A DNA stretch of 64,000 nucleotides, from positions 682,001 through 746,000 of the forward strand of contig NZ_FNRO01000002.1 in assembly GCF_900107745.1 (NCBI RefSeq), in the 5' to 3' direction. Below the pieces are notes generated by a model. That model ran no database searches and was not told the origin of the DNA. It was given only the letters and a program-made list of their open reading frames with translations. Source of the stretch: Variovorax sp. YR216 (GTDB lineage Bacteria; Pseudomonadota; Gammaproteobacteria; Burkholderiales; Burkholderiaceae_C). Positions 16,052-24,693 of this stretch are shown here, piece after piece; the first letter of the stretch is position 1, and each line of letters starts with the position of its first letter. Both the position numbers and the translations under genes were made by a program.

Positions 16052-17206
16052 TCAGCAGGGCTGGCCTGCCATTTTTGACGGCGCGACGGCGCGGGGAATC
16101 CGAACCGTGAAGGTCGTGCCCTCGACATCGCTCGATGAAACGTGGATCGAGCCACCGTGGGCCAAGGCGGTTTCCCGAGCGACAAACAGCCCCAAGCCGA
16201 GGCTGGTTCGCGGGCGCCCAGGCTGCTCGCCATCGACCGGGAGCTGCACCATGGCGCTGAAAATGGTCTTGAGCGACTCGGCGGGGATGGCGGGGCCGAA
16301 GTTCGTCACCGCAATGACAACATCGTCGAGCTCGCCCGCGACGCCGAGCATGACGTTCGTCTCCTTGGCCCGGTATTGGGCGGCATTGGCCAGCAAATTC
16401 AAGACGACCTGCTGCATCCGGACGTCGTCGAAAACGCCCGAGAGGTCGCCGTGCGAATGGAAATCAAACACGCAGTCCGGGTACGCGGACGCAGCGTCCT
16501 GCAGTGCCGCCTTGATGATGTTTTCCATGTTCGCGGGGGCCGGCGCGATGGGCATCGTCCCGCCGAGCTGGGTGCGCGAGTATTCCAACAGGTCGTTGAC
16601 CATCGTCGACATGGTGGCGGCGCTGCGAAGCAGCCGCTTGCCGGTTGCCGCGTTGCCCTCCGACGACGTTGATCGCACAAGCAGGTGGCCAGTCATGCTG
16701 ATGGCGGCGAGAGGCGTGCGTAGGTCGTGGCCCAGTATCGCCAGGAAGCGCTCTCGCGTCTGGTTGTTGTGTTCGGAGAAGGTCACCGCCGACTCGGCCA
16801 AAGCCTGGTCCACCGCCTCGTTGAAGCGCACCAACTCCTCGTGGACTTCCTCGGTGAACTCGCCGATGTTTGGCAGCCAGAGGCGCAGAACGCTGGCTCG
16901 CAACGCGCGAAATTCAGCCGTGAGCTGGACCAGCGAGAAGCCGCTCACCTCGCGCAGCCTGCCATGAAGGGAGGCTGCACTTTGCGGGTACTTGGCAGGG
17001 CCCTCGCCATGTGACTTGGTGATTTGCTCCGCGCTGCTTTGGAGGCTTTCAATATCCAGCGCGATTGCTCTGATCATCTGTTGCGCGTGGTCGCGCAGCG
17101 CCACGCTTGTCATCGACGCGGCGGCGGGCTCCAAGGTCTTCGCGAACGCCTCCCACTGCACCAAAATATCCTCGGCGCGCTCCGTTAGAAAGCGGGAAAG
17201 CTTCAT
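16052..17206 (-). CDS. Soluble sensor histidine kinase (RsbRD-like N-terminus)
   Basis: A 384-residue kinase without membrane segments. Residues 1 to about 140 resemble the RsbRD-type regulatory helical domain. A HisKA domain has His160 (FLAILGHDLRTPL), and an HATPase domain has the N-box (VVLNLLANAAQY), a variant G1 (VTNFGPAIP) and G2 (SLGLGLFVARE). It ends convergently with the cyclase gene, 55 bp apart, and its 5' side faces gene S across a 243-bp spacer. Partner receiver unknown; the receiver protein encoded at 13862 is an obvious candidate. Confidence 0.88.
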   Translation of the reverse strand: MKLSRFLTERAEDILVQWEAFAKTLEPAAASMTSVALRDHAQQMIRAIALDIESLQSSAEQITKSHGEGPAKYPQSAASLHGRLREVSGFSLVQLTAEFRALRASVLRLWLPNIGEFTEEVHEELVRFNEAVDQALAESAVTFSEHNNQTRERFLAILGHDLRTPLAAISMTGHLLVRSTSSEGNAATGKRLLRSAATMSTMVNDLLEYSRTQLGGTMPIAPAPANMENIIKAALQDAASAYPDCVFDFHSHGDLSGVFDDVRMQQVVLNLLANAAQYRAKETNVMLGVAGELDDVVIAVTNFGPAIPAESLKTIFSAMVQLPVDGEQPGRPRTSLGLGLFVARETALAHGGSIHVSSSDVEGTTFTVRIPRAVAPSKMAGQPC

Positions 17207-17449
17207 GTCGTCCCTTGTTCGCTACTTGGGAGAGGCTCATTATGGCAGCAAGGTTGGCCAGCGACTAACGAGCCTCAGGCTACACGCGGGTCCTTGGTGA
17301 ACGCACTTGGACATCTACACGGATAGCTGGACACGCTACGTGGGATCGGAGACATCGGCCGTATCCGCCAATGTTGGCGCGCCTGAAGAAAGAACCGCTT
17401 CGAGTCTGTGCGAACTTCGGCTTCGGGCCCGACACGGACATCGCCAGGA
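17207..17449. other. Spacer between the histidine kinase and gpS
   Basis: 243 bp with no convincing gene. It marks the right edge of the cargo block inserted between S and V. It should hold the promoter of the histidine kinase; no clear consensus boxes were assigned. Confidence 0.4.
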
Positions 17450-17908
17450 TCAATCGGCGATGTGCGCCAACAGCAGTTCCCTGATGCGCTCACGCTCGAA
17501 GTCAGTGAAGCCGAGCAGCGTGCGCGCCGGGTACTGGTACTGCGCCCCACCGGGCTTGACCGCATCGCGCAGTCCCTCTTGATGCACGCGGGCGATGCGC
17601 GCCGGGCGGCCGAGGAAGCCAATGGCGACCGCTTCTTCGCTGGCCTGCAGGCGAAGGAATCTGACCGTGCGCAGCTTGTTGAACATCGTGCGACGGATGC
17701 GACCTTGTTGTTGCCGTGAGCTGCCGGGTTTTCGCGGCTCGTACGTGCTGCCGTCAGGGTTGCGTTGTGCGGCGATGCGAGATGCCTGGCTGCGCCGAAG
17801 ATCCTGGCCAACCTTGCGCGCCAAGGCCCGGCGCTCTGGGGGAGTCAGCCTGGCGAGCAGTGGCGCGACCCAGTCTTCAAGAACGGAAAGCGGGTCGTCT
17901 GCTGTCAC
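17450..17908 (-). CDS. S: Phage tail completion / virion morphogenesis protein gpS
   Basis: A 152-residue P2 gpS-family protein, needed to complete the tail for joining to the head. Typical segments are LTPPERRALARKVGQDLRRS, DGSTYEPRKPG, and GFLGRPARIARVHQEGLRD. The GTG at 17908 forms a GTGA overlap with the stop of R; an ATG at 17932 would add eight residues. It is the last gene of the O-to-S operon. Confidence 0.88.
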   Translation of the reverse strand: MTADDPLSVLEDWVAPLLARLTPPERRALARKVGQDLRRSQASRIAAQRNPDGSTYEPRKPGSSRQQQGRIRRTMFNKLRTVRFLRLQASEEAVAIGFLGRPARIARVHQEGLRDAVKPGGAQYQYPARTLLGFTDFERERIRELLLAHIAD

Positions 17909-18417
17909 GGCTCGGTCGCCGGAAAGCGCCACTCGGCGAGGAGTTCGCCGCTAGACCATGCTTCCCAATGCTCCGCTGCAGCAAGCGCTCCTTCGCGCGC
18001 AGGTTCGGCAGCAGGGGCCACTGTGTAGCGCTTGGCCGAGTCCGGCGCCGTTGGATCCTCGCCGGGCGAGACCACCACGGCCTCGGTCAGATCGACCTCG
18101 ATGGAGATGTCGACCGTTTCCTTGTTGAGGTACTCGACCTCGAAGCGCACGCTCTTGTCCCGCAGCGCAGGGTTCTCGAGGATCTCGACCTGGTTGGCGC
18201 GCAGCCACGCCAGCAGCGGCACCATGATCGCGTCCGCTTGGCCCGCGTAGTCGAGCACCACGACATTGAGCGCGTAGCGGTACTCGAAGGAAAGCGACTC
18301 TGCGCCGGCAGCGACCAGCCGGCCGTCGCGCACGAAGACCGACAGCTTGTCCGGATCGCGCCGCAGTTCGGGCGTGGCGGCCGTGAGGTGCGCGCGCAGG
18401 CTATGGGGTTTCAGCAT
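17905..18417 (-). CDS. R: Phage tail completion protein gpR
   Basis: A 170-residue P2 gpR-family protein. It begins MLKPHSLRAHLTAATPELRR and has LSFEYRYALNVVVLDYAGQA, both characteristic. The C-terminal third is an acidic/alanine-rich extension compared with P2. It overlaps the end of the endolysin gene by 7 bp and the start of S by 4 bp. Confidence 0.9.
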   Translation of the reverse strand: MLKPHSLRAHLTAATPELRRDPDKLSVFVRDGRLVAAGAESLSFEYRYALNVVVLDYAGQADAIMVPLLAWLRANQVEILENPALRDKSVRFEVEYLNKETVDISIEVDLTEAVVVSPGEDPTAPDSAKRYTVAPAAEPAREGALAAAEHWEAWSSGELLAEWRFPATEP

Positions 18418-18992
18418 GCGTGTCGCCCGTATGCCGCGGCGAGCTTCACGTCATAGCTGTTCTCGGCGTAGCGCGGTCCGTTGTAACGTCGCGCGAAATC
18501 GGCCCAGCGCAGATCGCGCATTTCGTCGGCCAGGCCTTCGTGCTTGACGAAAGCGACGAAAGCCTCGAGCTGGCGGCCCTCGCTGGAGTACATCGCGTTG
18601 ATGAAGGCCTGGAGGGTGGTGAATCCACAGGCACGGAAGTTCTCGCCCAGGATCTGGAACTTGCCCCAGCTCGCGGACGCGAGCGCGGCATTGCGGTCCA
18701 GCCGCGCAGCCTGCTGCAGTCGCTGATGCTCGCCGGCGTTCCTGGCGTTCGCGTCGGCGCCGCGGGCATAGAACTGCCGCGTCCAGACGGGGTAGCTGAG
18801 TGTCGGGTAGGCCTTGTCGTAGCGCCCGCCCGTTGCGGCACTGAACTTGTGCCCTTCGAACAGGATGCGCGGGCGGCCGGCCGCGTCGAAGCCGCCTTCG
18901 GGTGCCTCGACTTCACACACGGCTTTCACGGCGGCGACTGGGCAACGGAGCGCCTCCGCGGCGCGTGCAAAGTCGGCTTCTGCGAGAGTCAT
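18411..18992 (-). CDS. Phage endolysin, N-acetylmuramidase (DUF3380 family)
   Basis: A 193-residue muramidase of the type used by Burkholderiales and Pseudomonas P2-like phages instead of the P2 K lysozyme. The catalytic Glu lies in AVCEVEAPEGGF (about residues 25-36). The rest of the signature is RPRILFEGHKFSAATGGRYD, ALASASWGKFQILGENFRAC and ADFARRYNGPRYAENSYDVK. There is no signal peptide, so release depends on the holin encoded just upstream, whose stop overlaps this ATG. Confidence 0.92.
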   Translation of the reverse strand: MTLAEADFARAAEALRCPVAAVKAVCEVEAPEGGFDAAGRPRILFEGHKFSAATGGRYDKAYPTLSYPVWTRQFYARGADANARNAGEHQRLQQAARLDRNAALASASWGKFQILGENFRACGFTTLQAFINAMYSSEGRQLEAFVAFVKHEGLADEMRDLRWADFARRYNGPRYAENSYDVKLAAAYGRHAC

Positions 18993-19354
18993 GGTCGGTT
19001 CCTCTCGCGGCCGCGCAACGCGTCGAGCAGGCGCGCGGCGAAGCCGAGCGGGTCCTTGCGCATGCCGTTGCCGAGCATCTTGAGCCCGGCCCAGATGTCC
19101 TCGCTGATCACGGCGCAGGCGCCGACGATGGCAAGGCGCAGCGTCTCGGAGCCCACGAAGTCCTCGATGCCAAGCCCGACGATGATGGCGACGACGACGC
19201 CGGTGAGCACGGCCCGCAGCAGGCCGCCCCAGCCGCCGTGGCGCTTCTGGACGACGCCTTGTGCAAGGCCCGCGATGGCGCCCACGATCGCGCTGGAGGC
19301 CATGATCCCCAACGTGTGGGGTTCGTTGAAGAGCTTTTTGATCCAGTCTTGCAT
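18989..19354 (-). CDS. Phage holin
   Basis: A 121-residue protein with two to three hydrophobic segments (LGIMASSAIVGAIAGLAQGV; LLRAVLTGVVVAIIVGLGIE; LRLAIVGACAVISEDIWAGL) and a basic C-terminus (RGRERNRP). It occupies the P2 Y (holin) position, between X and the endolysin, and its stop overlaps the endolysin ATG (ATGA). Assignment is from topology and position. No spanin-like pair follows. Confidence 0.8.
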   Translation of the reverse strand: MQDWIKKLFNEPHTLGIMASSAIVGAIAGLAQGVVQKRHGGWGGLLRAVLTGVVVAIIVGLGIEDFVGSETLRLAIVGACAVISEDIWAGLKMLGNGMRKDPLGFAARLLDALRGRERNRP

Positions 19355-19355
19355 G

Positions 19356-19556
19356 TCAGTCCCAGAGGTTCACCGTCGCGCGGGTGGGGGCGTCGACGGG
19401 GTTGGCGAGCTCGACGAGCAGGCCGGTGGGGAGCACCGGGCCGTGGTCGGCCAGGCCGGGGTTGAGCACCAGAGTCGCCTCGACGATGTCCGTGCGGCCG
19501 AGCGTGCGCCAGCACAGCAGGTCGAGCGTGTCGCCTTGCATGGCGCGGGCTTTCAT
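19356..19556 (-). CDS. X: Phage tail protein gpX
   Basis: A 66-residue LysM-like tail protein of the P2 gpX family. It begins MKARAMQGDTLDLLCWRTLG, and the GDTLD.LCWR motif is diagnostic. It starts on the last base of L and ends just before the holin, the order in P2. Confidence 0.93.
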   Translation of the reverse strand: MKARAMQGDTLDLLCWRTLGRTDIVEATLVLNPGLADHGPVLPTGLLVELANPVDAPTRATVNLWD

Positions 19557-20026
19557 CAGATCAGCTCCACGGTGGTGCGGCGCATGCCGAGCAGATCCGA
19601 AATGGCCCAGCGGACTTCGCGGCGCAGCTCGTCGATGCGTTGCTCGAGCTTGTCCGCGGCCTTGTCGCCTGCGCCGGTGGTGTCGAAGTCCCGGTAGCGC
19701 TCGACCAGGTCGGCCTGGACGTAGCTGTACACCGCGCGCAGGTACCGAGTCACCTGAACGTTCACGCCGTCGACTTCGGGTGCTGGCACCTCTGCGAGCT
19801 TGGCGTGACCTCGCATCTGCTGCCCAACTTTGTAGGGCGCCAACTCGGTGTTGATGCTCAGCACGGCGGCGAGGGCGCTGTAGCGCAACCGATCGGGCGT
19901 CACGGTCCCATCGAGCCGTGCCGTGGCGCGCAGCTGCGCCAGGTCGATGTCCGGGAACCAGCCGTCGTTGGCCAGCGGCTTCTCGGCACCGGGTGCCGGC
20001 GTGGGCGGATTGGCGAGGAAGCTCAT
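19556..20026 (-). CDS. L: Phage head completion protein gpL
   Basis: A 156-residue P2 gpL-family head completion protein. The WFPDIDLAQLRATARLDGTV segment and RYLRAVYSYVQADLVERYRD are typical. It follows M and shares one base with X. Together with Q it seals the filled head before tail joining. Confidence 0.92.
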   Translation of the reverse strand: MSFLANPPTPAPGAEKPLANDGWFPDIDLAQLRATARLDGTVTPDRLRYSALAAVLSINTELAPYKVGQQMRGHAKLAEVPAPEVDGVNVQVTRYLRAVYSYVQADLVERYRDFDTTGAGDKAADKLEQRIDELRREVRWAISDLLGMRRTTVELI

Positions 20027-20135
20027 GCGATGGTGCTATCGACGTTGCGAGGTCGGCGGTGGTCGGGCTTCATCCGTAGGGCTTGTGGTCCGCAGGAATC
20101 GGCCCGAGCCGCCGGGGTTCCGGGGTCCGGAATCG

Positions 20136-20843
20136 TTACGGCGCGGGGACGTCCGGCTTCTTCAGCCGGCGCTCCAGGCGCTCGATGTCTTTCTTCACGC
20201 CGACCTGGTCGAAGAGGGCGAGGGCGCGCTGCAGGTGTTCGAGGGCGGCACGGGCGTCCGGCGTCGATACGGCATCGAAGTCCACGTCGGCAGGCCCGGT
20301 CTTGCCGATGAGCGCGAAGCCCATGGCCTTGTGCAGCTTGGCGCGCGCCTGGTCGGGTGCGTCGAGTTCCTCGGTGAGCGCGATCACCTGCGGCAGGTGT
20401 TCGCGTGCCTCGGCGATGGTCATCTTGCCGCCGAGCGCCGCGGCGCCGAACTCGTCGATCAGCACGGTGGCGAGGTTGCGCTCGTACTGGTCGGGCAGCG
20501 GCAGGTCATGCCGCACCGCATAGGGCGCGATCTGCAGCGCACGGCGGTAGTTGCCGGCGTCGATGTGCCACACCAGCACGGTGGTCAGGATCAGGTCCTG
20601 CGCACCCTGGCCGGCGGAGAGGGCGCCATCCACCCACGCGTCGTAGTCTGGCAGGAACTGGCGCTTGGCTTCGATCTTGCGCTCGACGGACTGGATGTCC
20701 TTGAGCCGGCGGCGGTGCTCGGCGAGCTGCACGAGCATCAGCTCGTACGCGCTGCCCTGCAACTCGCCGCCCGATGGCACCGCGGCGACCGCGAGGACGG
20801 CGAGCTTGCGCTGCAGGTGGCGCTGGGTGGGCGTCTGTCGCAT
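20136..20843 (-). CDS. M: Phage terminase endonuclease (small) subunit gpM
   Basis: A 235-residue P2 gpM-family protein that cuts cos DNA together with P. Recognisable parts are AEHRRRLKDIQSVERKIEAK, FLPDYDAWVDGALSAGQGAQ and DLILTTVLVWHIDAGNYRRA. The ATG at 20843 follows the capsid gene N by 4 bp. A 109-bp spacer separates it from L. Confidence 0.92.
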   Translation of the reverse strand: MRQTPTQRHLQRKLAVLAVAAVPSGGELQGSAYELMLVQLAEHRRRLKDIQSVERKIEAKRQFLPDYDAWVDGALSAGQGAQDLILTTVLVWHIDAGNYRRALQIAPYAVRHDLPLPDQYERNLATVLIDEFGAAALGGKMTIAEAREHLPQVIALTEELDAPDQARAKLHKAMGFALIGKTGPADVDFDAVSTPDARAALEHLQRALALFDQVGVKKDIERLERRLKKPDVPAP

Positions 20844-20847
20844 GGCG

Positions 20848-21855
20848 TCAGGCGACGAGCTCGATGTTCTCGACCAGCGCGGCGAGACCGTAGTCCTCGA
20901 CCACGTAAGCATCGTTGCTCGACTCGTAGTTCTCGATACGGTCGCGCTTGGCGTTGTCGACGATGGTGCGGCGGCGGGCCGACAGCTGCCAGTAGATCGA
21001 GAGGTTGTCCAGGCGCGTGATCAGGACCTTGTTCTCGGGGAAATACGGCACCGTGAGCGCGGGCAGGCCGCCCAGGCGGCGCTGGCTGCGCACGATGTCG
21101 GCCGCGAGCATCTCGGTCGGCGCGCTGGGCTCGCTGACGAGCGGGAACAGCTTGTCGTGCAGCAGGTCGCGGCCCACCACGGCGACCAGCGCGCCGTCGC
21201 TACGGAACCAGGGGTCGAGCAGCGTCTGGTAGGCGTCGTAGACCAGGGCGTCGAGGTTCTTGAAGTCACCGGCGGGGCCCACCGTGATCTTGCCCGCGGC
21301 AGCAGCGCCGTCGAGGACGCGGGCCGGCGCATCCTCGCGGATGTGCTGCAGCCAGCCGATGTTCACGTCCTGCAGCAGCGGGTTCCTGGCCAGGCTGGTG
21401 TTGGCTGCGATGCTCATGCCGTTGAAGCCGATCATGATGCGGTCGAGTGCCTGCCGCTTCACGATCACATCGCGCACGCGAGTCTGGAAGTCCGGGAACT
21501 TGGCCCAGGCATCGAGCGTGGCGTACTTGATGAAGGTGTCGTAGTTGGTCTTGCTGCACTCGTAGCCCAGCGCGTCGAGCGTCTCGACCGAGCGCGGCTC
21601 GCGGTCGGCCGCATCGGTGTTGGTGCGGCTCGCGATCGGGCCGCTCACGCCGAGGCCGAGCTTGTCGCCCTTCATCTCGGTCACGCCGATGATGTTGACC
21701 TTGCCGAGGAACTCGCTCGACTCCTGGATCTTGGTTTCGAGCGTTTGCTGCACGCTGGGCTCGACCGCGAACTGTTCGCGTGCGCTGGGCACCTGGTTGA
21801 GTTGGCTGAGGCGGTCCAGCAGCTGGTTGTAGACGAGGCGGGTTGCGTTTTGCAT
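20848..21855 (-). CDS. N: Phage major capsid protein gpN
   Basis: A 335-residue P2 gpN-type capsid precursor (HK97 fold). Conserved segments are MQNATRLVYNQLLDRLSQL, VNIIGVTEMKGDKLGLGVSG, YIKYATLDAWAKFPDF-like text and PLLQDVNIGWLQHIREDAPA. It lies directly after the scaffold/protease gene O, whose product trims its N-terminus in P2. Confidence 0.95.
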   Translation of the reverse strand: MQNATRLVYNQLLDRLSQLNQVPSAREQFAVEPSVQQTLETKIQESSEFLGKVNIIGVTEMKGDKLGLGVSGPIASRTNTDAADREPRSVETLDALGYECSKTNYDTFIKYATLDAWAKFPDFQTRVRDVIVKRQALDRIMIGFNGMSIAANTSLARNPLLQDVNIGWLQHIREDAPARVLDGAAAAGKITVGPAGDFKNLDALVYDAYQTLLDPWFRSDGALVAVVGRDLLHDKLFPLVSEPSAPTEMLAADIVRSQRRLGGLPALTVPYFPENKVLITRLDNLSIYWQLSARRRTIVDNAKRDRIENYESSNDAYVVEDYGLAALVENIELVA

Positions 21856-21897
21856 GAGGGTTCCGGGTGTTGAATGAGGGGTGGCTTGGCGATCCGG

Positions 21898-22740
21898 TCA
21901 GCAGTCGGTCGCCTGCAGCTTCGGGTTGCCGCCGGTGGCCACGGGCCGCTGGGCATGCTTGCCTGCGTCGGTGGTGTCGATGGTTTCGAACTTGGCCTGC
22001 AGCGCGCGGTGCTCGTCCTGCAGTTGGGTGAACTGCTTCTGCAGCGCAGACAGCGCACCGGCGCCGGCGTGCTGCTGTTCGGCGACGTCGGTCAGGGCAG
22101 ATCCCATCTGTTCGACCACGCCGATCAGCTCGCTCACGGTGTCGTTGGTCTTGCGCGTAAAGCCCGAGAACTTCTTCTTCAGCGATTCGCCGATGCCGCG
22201 GATGTGATCGCGCAGCGTGCTGTCGTCTGGCTGGTCCTCGAACTCGAGGGTGGCCTCGATCGCTTCGGAGAACAGGCAGTCTGGCGAAGTCTTGCGGCCC
22301 GCGAAAGGGTTGGCCTTCGGGTTCTGCGCCGCGAAGCTGAGCACCTCCGTGCCGAGGCTGGCAGGGCTGTCAGTGACCGCAAGTCCGACCAGGTAGGCCT
22401 CGTTGGTGTCGGCGAACTTCGGGTTGACCTCGATCGAGGTGTAGATCTTCTGCTTGTTCCGCGTGGTCATCTCGACCAGGTCGGGCAGCGGCGCGATCTC
22501 AGTGAAGAGGGCGAGCTTGCCGCCCTCGACTTCGCGGGCCTCCACCGAGAGCACGTCGCCGTAGGCGCGGAACGAGCTGTCGGGGTAGACGCCGCGAAGG
22601 TGTTCGAGCCAGACGCGGGCGCCGTACTTCTTGGGGTCGAAGTTCTTTGCCATCTGCTCGATCCATGCGCGCTCGATGCGGCGGCCGTCGGTGGTGGCGC
22701 CTTCGGTGGCGACGCGAAACATCCTTGATTTCTGGGCCAT
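21898..22740 (-). CDS. O: Phage capsid scaffold and maturation protease gpO
   Basis: A 280-residue P2 gpO-family protein, with serine protease in the N-terminal half and scaffold in the C-terminal half. The catalytic triad fits Asp18 (TTDGR), His47 (WLEHLRG) and Ser102 (IYTSIEVNP), each within a few residues of the published P2 triad. The C-terminal 130 residues are helical (ALSALQKQFTQLQDEHRALQ). It is the first gene of the minus-strand head operon and faces the terminase gene across a 165-bp divergent spacer. Confidence 0.94.
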   Translation of the reverse strand: MAQKSRMFRVATEGATTDGRRIERAWIEQMAKNFDPKKYGARVWLEHLRGVYPDSSFRAYGDVLSVEAREVEGGKLALFTEIAPLPDLVEMTTRNKQKIYTSIEVNPKFADTNEAYLVGLAVTDSPASLGTEVLSFAAQNPKANPFAGRKTSPDCLFSEAIEATLEFEDQPDDSTLRDHIRGIGESLKKKFSGFTRKTNDTVSELIGVVEQMGSALTDVAEQQHAGAGALSALQKQFTQLQDEHRALQAKFETIDTTDAGKHAQRPVATGGNPKLQATDC

Positions 22741-22905
22741 GACGTGTGCTGTGCGGTTCGTTGAGTGGTGCTTCGTGAAGCGATGGACCGATGGTCGGCC
22801 GACGCTTCGCGCGACTCAACGCCTTCGGCTTCTGGATCGCCAGTACAGAAGGGAAAGCCGGTCCGCGGGGCTCTCGTCGTCGCGCTGGAGCCATAGCCTT
22901 GCGCC
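22741..22905. promoter_or_regulatory. Divergent O/P late promoter region
   Basis: A 165-bp spacer between the minus-strand head operon (O onward) and the plus-strand P-Q pair. In P2 the corresponding gap carries the back-to-back late promoters activated by Ogr/Delta at TGT-N12-ACA dyads. I could not place a convincing dyad here by eye, so the call rests on gene layout. Confidence 0.45.
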
Positions 22906-24693
22906 ATGTCTTCAAGCAACGCTATTGCGGAAACAGCGGAAGCGACCACGGCACCGGTCGCCGATCGGCGCCGCGCCGCGCGCCATCTCTACTGGCAGGG
23001 ATGGCGCATTTCGTCGATCGCGGAGTTCCTCGGAGAACCCCGGACGACTGTGCACGGCTGGAAGGATGCCGGGCAATGGGACAAGGCGCAACCCATCGAG
23101 CGCGTCGAGGGCGCGCTCGAAGCGCGGTTGGTGCAGCTCATTGCCAAAGACCAGAAGACCGGCGGCGACTTCAAGGAGATTGACCTCCTGGGCCGCCAGG
23201 TCGAGCGCCTTGCGCGGGTACGCAAGTACGAGAAGACCGGCAAGGAGGCGGACCTCAACCCGAACATCGAGCGCCGCAATGCCGCCCCGAAGAAGAGGGC
23301 AGTGCGCAACAGCTTTTCCGAAGAGCAGGCCGAGCAGCTGCTGCAGGCGTTCCGCGATTCACTCTTCGGTCACCAGAAGCTGTGGCTGCGCTATGGCCAC
23401 GAGCGCACGCGCATGGTGCTCAAGAGCCGACAGGTCGGCGCGACCTGGTACTTCGCGCGCGAGGCGCTGGCCGATGCGATCCAGACCGGGCGCAACCAGA
23501 TCTTCCTGAGCGCGAGCAAATCGCAGGCGCACATCTTCAAGCAGTACATCGTGCAGTTCGCACACGAGGCCTGCGGCGTCGAGCTGGCGGGTGATCCGAT
23601 CATCCTTGGCAACGGCGCGCACATCTACTTCCTCGGCACCAACGCGCGCACCGCGCAGGGCTACCACGGCAACTTCTACTTCGACGAGTTCTTCTGGACG
23701 CATCGCTTCGAGGAGCTCAACAAGGTCGCCAGCGGCATGGCGATGCACAAGCAGTGGCGCAAGACCTACTTCAGCACGCCGAGCTCGATCCAGCACGAGG
23801 CCTATGCGTACTGGAGCGGCGACCGCTTCAACAAGCGGCGGCCGAAGGACCAGCGGATCTCGCTGGATCTGTCGCACTCGCGCCTGGCCGGCGGCTCTAC
23901 GGGCGACGACAAGGTCTGGCGCAACATCGTCACCATCCTCGACGCAGAGGCCGGTGGCTGCGATCTGTTCGACATCGACGAGCTGCGCCTCGAGTACAAC
24001 GCCGAGGAGTTCGCCAACCTGCTGATGTGCGAGTTCATCGACGACTCGCAGTCGGTGTTCCCGATGTCGGAGCTGCAGGGCTGCATGGTTGATTCCTGGG
24101 TGGAGTGGGCCGAGTTCTACAAGCCCTTCACCGCGCGGCCGTACGGCCACCGGCCGGTGTGGGTCGGCTACGACCCCTCGCACACTGGCGACACGGCTGG
24201 CTGCGTGGTACTGGCGCCTCCGGATAGGCCCGGCGACAGGTTCCGCGTGCTCGAGCGCCATCAGTGGCGAGGGCTCGACTTCGAAGCGCAAGCCGAGGCC
24301 ATCCGGCAGATCACGCTGCGCTACAACGTGACGTTCATCGGTATCGACACCACCGGGCTGGGGCAGGGCGTCTACCAGCTGGTCGCGAAGTTCTTTCCCG
24401 CGGCGAAGGCGATCAACTACTCGGTCGAGGTCAAGACGCGCCTGGTGCTCAAGGCCAAGAACGTCATCAGCCGCGGTCGCCTCGAGTTCGACGCCGGCTG
24501 GGTCGACCTGGCGCACGCCTTTCTTGCCATCCGCAAGACGCTCACGGCCAGCGGTCGCAACGTCACCTTCGAAGCCGGCCGCAACGAAGAAACCGGCCAC
24601 GCCGACCTGGCGTGGGCCTGCATGCACGCCCTCGACAACGAGCCGCTCGAAGGCCACACCGCCGCGAACAGCGGCTTCATGGAGATTTCCTGA
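22906..24693 (+). CDS. P: Phage terminase ATPase (large) subunit gpP
   Basis: A 595-residue P2 gpP-type terminase. The N-terminus has a helix-turn-helix (WRISSIAEFLGEPRTTVHGW). The ATPase has an atypical Walker A (VLKSRQVGATWYFAREA) and Walker B (NFYFDEFFWTH). The nuclease region has VGYDPSHTGD and GIDTTGLGQG. Its stop shares a base with the ATG of Q. Length equals P2 P within a few residues. Confidence 0.95.
   Translation: MSSSNAIAETAEATTAPVADRRRAARHLYWQGWRISSIAEFLGEPRTTVHGWKDAGQWDKAQPIERVEGALEARLVQLIAKDQKTGGDFKEIDLLGRQVERLARVRKYEKTGKEADLNPNIERRNAAPKKRAVRNSFSEEQAEQLLQAFRDSLFGHQKLWLRYGHERTRMVLKSRQVGATWYFAREALADAIQTGRNQIFLSASKSQAHIFKQYIVQFAHEACGVELAGDPIILGNGAHIYFLGTNARTAQGYHGNFYFDEFFWTHRFEELNKVASGMAMHKQWRKTYFSTPSSIQHEAYAYWSGDRFNKRRPKDQRISLDLSHSRLAGGSTGDDKVWRNIVTILDAEAGGCDLFDIDELRLEYNAEEFANLLMCEFIDDSQSVFPMSELQGCMVDSWVEWAEFYKPFTARPYGHRPVWVGYDPSHTGDTAGCVVLAPPDRPGDRFRVLERHQWRGLDFEAQAEAIRQITLRYNVTFIGIDTTGLGQGVYQLVAKFFPAAKAINYSVEVKTRLVLKAKNVISRGRLEFDAGWVDLAHAFLAIRKTLTASGRNVTFEAGRNEETGHADLAWACMHALDNEPLEGHTAANSGFMEIS

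Noticed and set aside
17307..17582. Plus-strand ORF in the spacer before gpS
   Set aside because: It runs into gpS on the other strand and has no RBS or family features.
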